Below, piece after piece: positions 1 to 4,305 of a stretch of 7,568 bases of DNA. Under the pieces are notes generated by a model. That model was not told the origin of the DNA. It did not search any database and saw nothing but the letters and a program-made list of their open reading frames with translations. How positions within the stretch are numbered: position 1 is the stretch's first letter; the number at the start of each line of letters is the position of its first letter. Source of the stretch: Micrococcales bacterium UBA7472 (GTDB taxonomy: Bacteria > Actinomycetota > Actinomycetes > Actinomycetales > Microbacteriaceae); the NCBI GenBank assembly GCA_002478545.1, contig DLOY01000073.1, forward strand, positions 6,538-14,105, written 5' to 3'. The translations under genes and the position numbers were made by a program.

Positions 1-153
1 CCTGCAGAAGACCTCGCCATTATCACCGAGGACCTGATCCGACTTCTGGACCAAATCGGTGGAAACCTAAAGCGTGGCAAGTACCCAGAGGCAAATCACT
101 CTCGCAAGGTTGCCCAGCTGCTGCGCCGAGTAGCCGACGAACTTGAAGGATAA
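1..153 (+). CDS. Cold-shock protein, C-terminal end (partial)
   Basis: Frame 1 is open from the left edge to the TAA at 151-153, giving the last 50 residues of a protein that begins outside the window. The nucleic-acid-binding cold-shock domain itself is not visible. What is visible resembles the C-terminal extension of actinobacterial CspA/CspB proteins (the Mycobacterium Rv0871 type): a helical stretch with ITEDLIRLLDQIG, then LKRGKYPE, then VAQLLRRVADELEG at the end. In that family this helical tail follows an OB-fold RNA/DNA chaperone domain. The match to the tail is from memory and rests on the spacing of the ED(L/M)I..LL, RG.YP and VA.EL motifs. The gene overlaps the next one by 11 nt, so the two are probably co-transcribed and translationally coupled. 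Being 5'-truncated, it cannot be assigned to a particular csp gene. Confidence 0.75.
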   Translation, partial: PAEDLAIITEDLIRLLDQIGGNLKRGKYPEANHSRKVAQLLRRVADELEG

Positions 154-646
154 ATTAGCCACCGCTTTGGCGGTTTTAGCTGAAACTGCGGAACAGGGCT
201 CCGTCGGAGAGTTTCTGGGTGAGTTCGAGATCTCCAAGGGCGCGGTGGAGCTTAGGTTTGACTGCACCCTGAGAAGCTATAAGAACTGGTATTGGTCAGT
301 TGTCTTCACTCAGGTCGACAAGCGCAAAGAGGCAACGGTCTCGGAAATTAACCTGCTTGCCGGTGAAGGGGCACTGCTTGCTCCAGCCTGGGTGCCATGG
401 GCTGAGCGCCTTGCGGAGTTCCGCAAGCAACTCAAGGAATCAGGTCGAGTACAGACCGACGCTGAAGCCGATGAATTAATTAGAGATTTGACCTCAGCGT
501 TTGGGGATCATGGTGAGACCAACGAGTCCGAGGCCAACTCCGACCAGAGCAGTGTGAAGCCACCACTCAAGACCCGCGTTAGACAGCGCAGGATAAAACG
601 CTCCGAGAACCACGAGGACCAGGCCCCAGGCGAGGGTGCCGAGTAG
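143..646 (+). CDS. DUF3027 family protein
   Basis: A 167-residue soluble protein of unknown function. The core at about residues 18-90 carries the DUF3027 signature: SVGEFLG, then a Trp/Tyr-rich stretch (SYKNWYWSVVF), then EINLLAGEGALLAPAWVPWAERL. The start is TTG at 143. It is the only usual start shortly after an in-frame stop at 131-133, and it lies inside the upstream cold-shock gene; no good Shine-Dalgarno sequence precedes it, which fits translational coupling. Residues from about 118 to the end are polar and low-complexity (E, N, S, K, R rich) and lie entirely opposite the DUF2530 gene on the other strand, in codon register with it. This tail may be a product of that overlap rather than a functional domain. 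Actinobacteria often keep this gene near csp and serC. The family call is strong; the role is unknown. Confidence 0.85.
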   Translation: MKDKLATALAVLAETAEQGSVGEFLGEFEISKGAVELRFDCTLRSYKNWYWSVVFTQVDKRKEATVSEINLLAGEGALLAPAWVPWAERLAEFRKQLKESGRVQTDAEADELIRDLTSAFGDHGETNESEANSDQSSVKPPLKTRVRQRRIKRSENHEDQAPGEGAE

Positions 647-721
647 CACAACGCGCTTAGCGTTTACCTTTTCAGGTTCTGGGGACTCTTTACGGTCATC
701 AAATTTCACAAACAGCTTCAC
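494..721 (-). CDS. DUF2530 family two-helix membrane protein
   Basis: A 75-residue protein with a charged N-terminal segment (residues 1-23), a first membrane helix at about 24-43 (VVLLGTLAWGLVLVVLGAFY), a short loop with a WW pair, a second helix at about 54-70 and a basic end (PKR). This is the usual layout and length of actinobacterial DUF2530 proteins, whose function is unknown. The start is GTG at 721-719, whose GTGA overlaps the serC stop by 4 nt. A GGAG ribosome site (complement of 730-727) lies 5 nt upstream, inside serC, so coupled translation is likely. Its last 51 codons, including the stop, are antisense to the 3' part of the DUF3027 gene; both helices fall in that overlap. The clear family features argue that this reading frame is real and probably the older of the two. 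Confidence 0.85.
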   Translation of the reverse strand: MKLFVKFDDRKESPEPEKVNAKRVVLLGTLAWGLVLVVLGAFYPALSNAGLEWWLHTALVGVGLGLVGLTMIPKR

Positions 722-1830
722 ATGTGCTCCAGCACAAAGTCGATGCAGCTGATTAGTGCCCTTACATCCGAAGGCTCAGTCGCCACGAAGGTCGCCACGC
801 GCAGCTGGTTTCTTCCAAGTTTGCGGTAGGGGTCAGTGTCTACCACTCCATTGGCCCGCAGAATTTTGGCGATTTTGGCTGCATCGACGCTCTCGTCAAA
901 GTCAATTGTGACCACCACCTGAGAGCGGTGATCTGGGTTTGAAACGAAAGGCTTCGCTAGCTTGTGGTTATCTGCCCAGTTGTAGAGCAGGTCGGAAGAC
1001 TCTTTGGTTCTGGCTGCTGCCCAGCTCAAGCCACCTTGGGAGTTCATCCACTTGATCTGATCATTTAGCAAAAACAGGGTTGCAATCGCAGGAGTGTTCA
1101 AGGTCTGGTTCAAGCGCGAGTTATCCAGAGCAACCTTTAGGCTCAGGAATTCTGGGATGTAGCGATCTGAAGCTGCAATCTCTTCGATTCTCGCGATTGC
1201 CTTTGGTGAGGCGATAGCGATCCAAAGTCCACCATCGGATGCAAAGTTCTTTTGGGGAGCGAAGTAGTAGACGTCCGTCTGCGCAAGATCGAAGTCAACG
1301 CCTCCGGCTGCGCTGGTGGCGTCAGTGAGCATCAGTGCATCGTCCGCTCCGACAACTCTGACCACCGGGGCAATCACACCGGTTGAGGTTTCGTTGTGCG
1401 GGTAGACATAAAGGTCCACGCCTGGCTCTAGGTAGAGCTCTGCGCGGGAGCCCGGGTCGGCCTTTACAACGGTAGGGGATTCAAGCCATGGGGCTGAAAG
1501 TGAGCTTGCAAACTTTGAACCAAACTCACCGTGCACCAAGGCCTGCGCCTTGCGCTTTGCTAGTGAAAACGCAGCTGCATCCCAAAATGCGGTCGATCCA
1601 CCGTTGCCAAGAATTACCTCATAGCCCTCGGGAGCACGGAATAGATCAAGTAGGCCCTGGCGAATCTCACCAACCATGTCCTTAATCGGTGCTTGGCGGT
1701 GCGAGGTGCCCATCAGGGCAGCACCTTCAGAAACGAAGTTGGCCAGTTGCTCCGCCCTGGTTCTAGATGGACCGCATCCGAAGCGACCATCTTTTGGCAA
1801 TAGGGCGGGGTCAATAACTAGCTCTGGCAT
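718..1830 (-). CDS. serC: Phosphoserine aminotransferase
   Basis: A 370-residue PLP enzyme that makes O-phospho-L-serine from 3-phosphohydroxypyruvate with glutamate, the second step of serine biosynthesis, in the cytoplasm. It is full length for the actinobacterial (Mycobacterium-type) branch and matches it throughout: DGRFGCGPSRTR near the N-terminus, GTSHRQAPIKDMVGE, GYEVILGNGGSTAFWDAAAF, HNETSTGV, DATSAAGG, and YYFAPQKNFASDGGLW, whose Lys194 is the expected PLP Schiff-base residue. NTPAIAT and DTDPYRKLGRNQLRVA follow near the C-terminus. I chose the ATG at 1830; a TTG two codons upstream is in frame but less likely. No Shine-Dalgarno sequence is visible, but a TAAACT box ends 6 nt before the ATG, suggesting a leaderless message. 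It overlaps the downstream DUF2530 gene by 4 nt and is divergent from the iron regulator across a 53-nt gap. Confidence 0.96.
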   Translation of the reverse strand: MPELVIDPALLPKDGRFGCGPSRTRAEQLANFVSEGAALMGTSHRQAPIKDMVGEIRQGLLDLFRAPEGYEVILGNGGSTAFWDAAAFSLAKRKAQALVHGEFGSKFASSLSAPWLESPTVVKADPGSRAELYLEPGVDLYVYPHNETSTGVIAPVVRVVGADDALMLTDATSAAGGVDFDLAQTDVYYFAPQKNFASDGGLWIAIASPKAIARIEEIAASDRYIPEFLSLKVALDNSRLNQTLNTPAIATLFLLNDQIKWMNSQGGLSWAAARTKESSDLLYNWADNHKLAKPFVSNPDHRSQVVVTIDFDESVDAAKIAKILRANGVVDTDPYRKLGRNQLRVATFVATEPSDVRALISCIDFVLEHM

Positions 1831-1836
1831 AGCCAA

Positions 1837-1842
1837 AGTTTA
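1837..1842 (-). promoter_or_regulatory. -10 box of serC, probably leaderless
   Basis: On the minus strand the sequence reads TAAACT, then six bases (TTGGCT), then the serC ATG. A TANNNT -10 element with its last T seven bases before the start codon places the transcription start at or next to the ATG, the standard geometry of leaderless actinobacterial genes. The absence of any purine-rich ribosome site between box and ATG supports this. No convincing -35 element was found. The box lies within about 20 bp of a candidate promoter for the divergent iron regulator, so the two promoters may compete. Confidence 0.5.
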
Positions 1843-1854
1843 GTGCGGGGGTAT

Positions 1855-1878
1855 TAGTCTGAAGGCTGCAGCGAGGGG
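1855..1878 (+). promoter_or_regulatory. Candidate -10 box and ribosome site of the iron regulator
   Basis: TAGTCT at 1855-1860 fits the TANNNT -10 pattern and would give a transcript starting near 1867. The AGGGG at 1874-1878 is a reasonable Shine-Dalgarno sequence 5 nt before the GTG start at 1884. No -35 box is clear. I looked for a DtxR/IdeR iron box (palindrome related to TTAGGTTAG/CTAACCTAA) in the 53-nt divergent gap and did not see one, so autoregulation is not supported here. Confidence 0.4.
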
Positions 1879-1883
1879 TTTTT

Positions 1884-2561
1884 GTGACAGATCTGATTGA
1901 CACGACTGAGATGTATCTCAAGGCCATTTTGGAGCTTGAGGAAGAGGGCATCACCCCGATGCGTGCTCGAATCGCCGAGCGCTTGGAGCACTCTGGTCCA
2001 ACTGTCTCTCAGACGGTGGCTCGCATGGAACGTGATGGGCTCCTCAAAGTCGCAGACGATCGAGCCTTGGAATTTACCGATGAGGGCAGACTCACTGCGA
2101 TTGAGGTCATGCGAAAGCATCGGCTGGCAGAGCGGCTCCTGGTAGAAGTAATCGGCCTGGAATGGCACCTGGTTCACGAGGAAGCCTGTCGCTGGGAGCA
2201 CGTGATGAGCGAGCAAGTAGAGCGAAAGCTGCTGACCATCCTGTCTGACCCAAGTACCTCGCCATATGGAATGCCAGTGCCGGGTCTAGAGCTACTTGGC
2301 TACTCGGCATCCAAGCCAGCTGAGGTAACGGCCGTCGCCGAGCTGCCAACTGGTGACTATGTGCTCGCTCGCATCGGCGAGCCTCTGCAACTGGACTATC
2401 AGTTCCTGAATCAGCTACGGGAGCTGAATCTGCTCCCTGGCTCAAAGGTGCACCTTGATGTGTCACAGAGCTGGTTTTTGGTAAACAAAGACTCGGAAGA
2501 GGGCATGGTGTTGGACCTTCAACTTGCGTCACACCTATTCCTGAGCAAAATAGAACACTGA
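1884..2561 (+). CDS. ideR: DtxR/IdeR-family iron-dependent transcriptional repressor
   Basis: A 225-residue cytoplasmic repressor of the DtxR/IdeR type, which binds Fe2+ and represses iron uptake genes. The N-terminal winged helix-turn-helix (about 1-70) contains TPMRARIAERLEHSGPTVSQ and TVARMERDGLL, nearly as in DtxR. The dimerisation and metal domain (about 75-140) has KHRLAERLL and VHEEACRWEHVMS. In the numbering of this protein, which matches DtxR, all ligands of both metal sites in these two domains are present: Met10, Cys102, Glu105 and His106, and His79, Glu83 and His98. Met10 with Cys102 marks the iron type rather than manganese-type MntR. An SH3-like C-terminal domain (about 145-225) keeps Gln173, but the residue aligned with DtxR Glu170 is Leu, with Asp171 beside it. 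The start is GTG at 1884 with AGGGG 5 nt upstream, giving MTDLIDTTEMYL, which aligns with the DtxR N-terminus. Confidence 0.93.
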   Translation: MTDLIDTTEMYLKAILELEEEGITPMRARIAERLEHSGPTVSQTVARMERDGLLKVADDRALEFTDEGRLTAIEVMRKHRLAERLLVEVIGLEWHLVHEEACRWEHVMSEQVERKLLTILSDPSTSPYGMPVPGLELLGYSASKPAEVTAVAELPTGDYVLARIGEPLQLDYQFLNQLRELNLLPGSKVHLDVSQSWFLVNKDSEEGMVLDLQLASHLFLSKIEH

Positions 2562-2569
2562 GTTATACT
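2541..2569 (+). promoter_or_regulatory. Promoter of the NlpC/P60 peptidase gene
   Basis: TATACT at 2564-2569 is a good -10 hexamer, placed just after the stop codon of the iron regulator. CTGAGC at 2541-2546, 17 bp upstream, is a weak -35 match. Transcription would begin near 2576 and give a leader of about 35 nt. This suggests the peptidase has its own promoter even though it follows the regulator in the same direction. Confidence 0.5.
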
Positions 2570-2598
2570 CGCAAGGCGGAAGTTCCAAAGAAGTTTTC

Positions 2599-2604
2599 GG
2601 AGGA
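2599..2604 (+). promoter_or_regulatory. Ribosome binding site deciding a TTG start
   Basis: GGAGGA lies 6 nt before TTG 2611. This is the strongest Shine-Dalgarno sequence in the window and fixes the otherwise weak TTG as the start of the peptidase. Confidence 0.75.
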
Positions 2605-2610
2605 TTCCTT

Positions 2611-3348
2611 TTGAATCAACCAGCTGGTCATCAGCTATCGCGCAAGGCCCTACGCCAGGCGCGCTCGCGCAAGAGTGTGAAGGTGTCGATCAAGGCGCCT
2701 GAGCTTCGTCGCGTTTTGACCATGGTTGTTGCCTCTGGCCTGATGGCCACCACTGCCCTTCCCTCCTATGGATACGACCCAGAGGTGACTGCACTAACCG
2801 GCATGGCAAGAGACCACAGTGTTCAGGCACCGAAGCTCCAGGAACTCTCGGTTGCAATTGGCACCGATGTTGAATTCACCCGAGGTGAGTTCACTCCGGC
2901 AGATGCTGAAGATTTTGAGGTGACCATTCGTCGCAGCCGGGTCTACACGGGTCCAACCTTTGAGGACTACCTCGCTAAGCCAAGATTTACGACCGTGACC
3001 AGCGGAAGTGTCATGAAGGCTGCCGCCGAATTGGTCGGTGTGCCATACGTGTTTGGTGGCGAAACACCGCTTGGTTTTGACTGCTCGGGCTATGTGATGT
3101 TCGTGTATTCACAATTCGGTGTCGCACTGCCCCACAGTGTTTATCAGCAATCCAAGCTTGCCAAGAAGATCAAGTTGGAAGACGCGGTGCCAGGTGACAT
3201 CGTGGTCTTCAATGACTACAGCCACAACGGCATCTACGCGGGCAACGGCAATTTCTACCATGCCCCACAGCCGGGAGACCGAGTCAAGCTAGCCCCGATC
3301 TTCACTGAGCGCTATCACATCGTGCGCTTTGTCGACATTGTCGACTAA
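2611..3348 (+). CDS. Secreted NlpC/P60 peptidoglycan peptidase
   Basis: A 245-residue cell-wall hydrolase expected to cleave peptide bonds in peptidoglycan stem peptides outside the membrane. Residues 1-34 are strongly basic (SRKALRQARSRK). A hydrophobic segment follows at about 35-50 and ends in TTALPSYGYD, which reads as a signal peptide with an unusually long n-region, or possibly as a signal anchor. A linker of about 75 residues has no recognised domain. The NlpC/P60 domain fills about 132-245: AAELVGVPYVFGG, then FDCSGYV with catalytic Cys158, PGDIVVF, HNGIYAGNG with His205, and YHAPQPGDRV with His217 as the third polar residue. It is a short member of the family, lacking LysM repeats, SH3 domains and the coiled coil of RipA-like proteins. 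It starts at TTG 2611 behind a strong GGAGGA site. The exact bond cleaved cannot be told. Confidence 0.92.
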   Translation: MNQPAGHQLSRKALRQARSRKSVKVSIKAPELRRVLTMVVASGLMATTALPSYGYDPEVTALTGMARDHSVQAPKLQELSVAIGTDVEFTRGEFTPADAEDFEVTIRRSRVYTGPTFEDYLAKPRFTTVTSGSVMKAAAELVGVPYVFGGETPLGFDCSGYVMFVYSQFGVALPHSVYQQSKLAKKIKLEDAVPGDIVVFNDYSHNGIYAGNGNFYHAPQPGDRVKLAPIFTERYHIVRFVDIVD

Positions 3349-3350
3349 AT

Positions 3351-3406
3351 AAACGTTAGAAAACGTTCAGCGTTTCTAAGTCGTAAATTTCAACTTCAAG
3401 TCGTAA
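3351..3406 (+). repeat. Helically phased short repeats and an AT-rich inverted repeat
   Basis: Just after the peptidase stop, AAACGTT occurs at 3351-3357 and again at 3361-3367, exactly 10 bp apart. AAGTCGTAA occurs at 3378-3386 and 3398-3406, exactly 20 bp apart. TTAGAAAACG (3356-3365) and CGTTTCTAA (3371-3379) also form an inverted repeat with one bulged base and a 5-nt loop. No T-run follows, so it is a poor terminator. Repeats on the same helix face suggest protein binding sites, perhaps for the transcript starting near 3416, but no regulator family is recognised. Confidence 0.4.
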
Positions 3407-3415
3407 TCTCTGCTC

Positions 3416-3558
3416 AAGTGTTGACCTATTGGTTGCGGAAGGGGTGTGAGATGCCAGCTAGACAACAAGCCAAGTTGGGCAACTGGGTTCATCTTCACCA
3501 GCACCCCGCAATACCAAGCGGAAGTGTTTTGCGCGTCGCGTTTTGCGGCGCGTTTTTT
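3416..3558 (+). ncRNA. Candidate structured small RNA or attenuating leader
   Basis: No convincing coding frame occupies 3349-3617. A TAATCT -10-like box at 3404-3409 would start a transcript near 3416, and a strong intrinsic terminator ends it at 3558, giving about 140 nt. Within it, 3429-3517 can fold into one long imperfect hairpin: TTGG/CCAA (3429-3432 with 3514-3517), TTGC/GCAA (3433-3436 with 3508-3511) and GGGGTG/CACCCC (3441-3446 with 3502-3507). Continuing inward are TGAGAT against ATC-T-TCA (3447-3452 with 3491-3497) and an apical AGTT-GGGC-AACT (3473-3484). CCGCAA at 3506-3511 can also pair with TTGCGG inside the terminator (3543-3548), which would break it, so attenuation of the HNH gene is an alternative. 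I recognise no known family; 4.5S, 6C, T-box and ydaO features are absent. The folding was done by eye and the transcript ends are estimates. Confidence 0.4.
3531..3558 (+). terminator. Intrinsic terminator upstream of the HNH gene
   Basis: CGCGTCGC (3532-3539) pairs with GCGGCGCG (3545-3552), with one G-U pair, around a 5-nt GTTTT loop, and is followed directly by six T (3553-3558). This is a textbook GC-rich hairpin plus T-tract for the plus strand; the minus strand has no T-run. It lies 59 nt before the HNH start, so it ends either a small RNA, the peptidase message, or a leader of the HNH gene. Confidence 0.85.
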
Positions 3559-3617
3559 ATTTCCAGGCAACTCGAAAACCTACAAACCATGTGGGCGATT
3601 TCGACAAGGAGAAAAGA

Positions 3618-4121
3618 TTGCGCACCCTCGTACTAAACGCTGGTTATGAACCGCTCGCCGTCGTGTCATTCAAGCGAGCACTGGTTCTTGTTCTGAATCA
3701 GAAGGCGACTATTTTGGCGGGGGTAGGTGAGGGCAGAGTTCGAAGTGCAAACAATGACTTTGAGGTGCCAGCCGTTATTCTGCTTCAGCGCTATGTCAGG
3801 ATTCCAAACTCTAGGCAGATCCCAGTTTCACGTCGCGGGGTTCTAAGGCGGGATGCTCACCGATGTGGCTACTGTGGAAAAACAGCAAATACCATCGACC
3901 ACATCTTGCCCAAATCTCGCGGAGGGGCAGATAGCTGGGAGAACCTCGTGGCCTGTTGCCTTCGATGCAACAACCTAAAGAGCGACAAGACGCCCGCGGA
4001 AATGGGCTGGGAGCTTCGCATTACGCCGAAGATGCCAACTGGGGTTATTTGGACCGTTCGAGGAGCTGAGAAAGAAGAGCCGCACTGGCGTGACTTCCTC
4101 AGTTACCAGCAAGCTGCCTAG
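3618..4121 (+). CDS. HNH endonuclease family protein
   Basis: A 167-residue protein of the small HNH family conserved in many Actinobacteria, often found outside mobile elements and of unknown biological role. The N-terminal half (MRTLVLNAGYEPLAVVSFKR, then a VILLQRYVRIP stretch) is typical of this group. The HNH zinc-binding nuclease core occupies about 76-125: CGYC (Cys83, Cys86), IDHILPKSRGG with the DH pair Asp94-His95, WENLV with Asn109, and CLRCNNLKSDKTP with Cys114, Cys117 and Asn118. All the metal-binding and catalytic positions I expect are present, so it should be active on DNA. The start is TTG at 3618, with AAGGAG at 3606-3611 six nt upstream. A longer in-frame start near 3543 is rejected because it would read through the terminator and add unrelated residues. 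The promoter is unclear. Its stop is 3 nt from the 3' end of the opposing tRNA gene. Confidence 0.92.
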   Translation: MRTLVLNAGYEPLAVVSFKRALVLVLNQKATILAGVGEGRVRSANNDFEVPAVILLQRYVRIPNSRQIPVSRRGVLRRDAHRCGYCGKTANTIDHILPKSRGGADSWENLVACCLRCNNLKSDKTPAEMGWELRITPKMPTGVIWTVRGAEKEEPHWRDFLSYQQAA

Positions 4122-4124
4122 TTG

Positions 4125-4197
4125 TGGCCCCGATAGGAATCGAACCTACGACACACGGTTTAGGAAACCGTTGCTCTATCCACTGAGCTACGAGGCC
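4125..4197 (-). tRNA. tRNA-Arg (anticodon CCU)
   Basis: A complete 73-nt cloverleaf on the minus strand. The acceptor stem is GGCCTCG/CGGGGCC with one G-U pair, the D arm is GCTC/GAGC, and the anticodon stem ACGGT/ACCGT holds the loop TTCCTAA (anticodon CCU, reading AGG). The T arm is GTAGG/CCTAT around TTCGAAT, and the discriminator base is A. CCA is not encoded (the next bases are CAAC), so it must be added after transcription. AGG is a rare codon in many actinobacteria. The gene is convergent with the HNH gene and 3 nt from its stop; no terminator is visible beyond its 3' end. Confidence 0.97.
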
Positions 4198-4210
4198 AAA
4201 TTAGAGCTAT

Positions 4211-4216
4211 AGATTA
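4211..4216 (-). promoter_or_regulatory. Candidate -10 box of tRNA-Arg
   Basis: On the minus strand TAATCT lies 13 nt before the mature tRNA 5' end, matching the TANNNT pattern and giving a short 5' leader. A second AT-rich stretch (TATAGCT) overlaps downstream. No clear -35 box was found. Confidence 0.4.
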
Positions 4217-4293
4217 CCGTCTTGCTTCAGGGTATTTTGAACGGCAGTTTCAGACTCTCTAGCTCACCGGGGTGATTCTCAACCCCAGACTTC

Positions 4294-4299
4294 TAGGAT
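4294..4299 (+). promoter_or_regulatory. -10 box of the helicase-like gene, probably leaderless
   Basis: TAGGAT is followed by six bases (TTAGAG) and then the GTG start at 4306, the same box-to-start distance as at serC. The AGGA inside the box could instead serve as a Shine-Dalgarno sequence 7 nt before GTG, so leaderless and led initiation cannot be told apart here. An inverted repeat, GGGGT (4269-4273) and ACCCC (4282-4286) with an 8-nt loop, overlaps the region where a -35 box would be; its role is unknown. Confidence 0.4.
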
Positions 4300-4305
4300 T
4301 TAGAG

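Noticed and set aside
252..270. Sequence starting TTAGGTTTGACT resembling half of a DtxR/IdeR iron box
   Set aside because: Only the left half matches, and it lies inside the DUF3027 coding core away from any promoter.
1854..2532. Minus-strand ORFs opposite the iron regulator (120 and 141 codons)
   Set aside because: The plus-strand frame is clearly DtxR/IdeR with conserved ligands; the antisense frames show no family features.
3416..3558. Known RNA families: 4.5S SRP RNA, 6C RNA, T-box, ydaO c-di-AMP riboswitch
   Set aside because: The SRP GGAAG/AGCAGC apical core, C6 loops, the GGTGG.ACC T-box signature and ydaO conserved segments are all absent; ydaO elements would also be expected before, not after, the peptidase.
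3589..3636. Fifteen-codon upstream ORF (ATG 3589) overlapping the HNH start
   Set aside because: No ribosome site, no recognisable attenuator residues, and the overlap is easily explained by chance.
4125..4197. tRNA-Arg as an attachment site for an integrated element carrying the helicase-nuclease gene
   Set aside because: No integrase and no duplicated tRNA 3' segment are seen, and the large gene lies on the tRNA 5' side, opposite to the usual side for tRNA-targeted elements.
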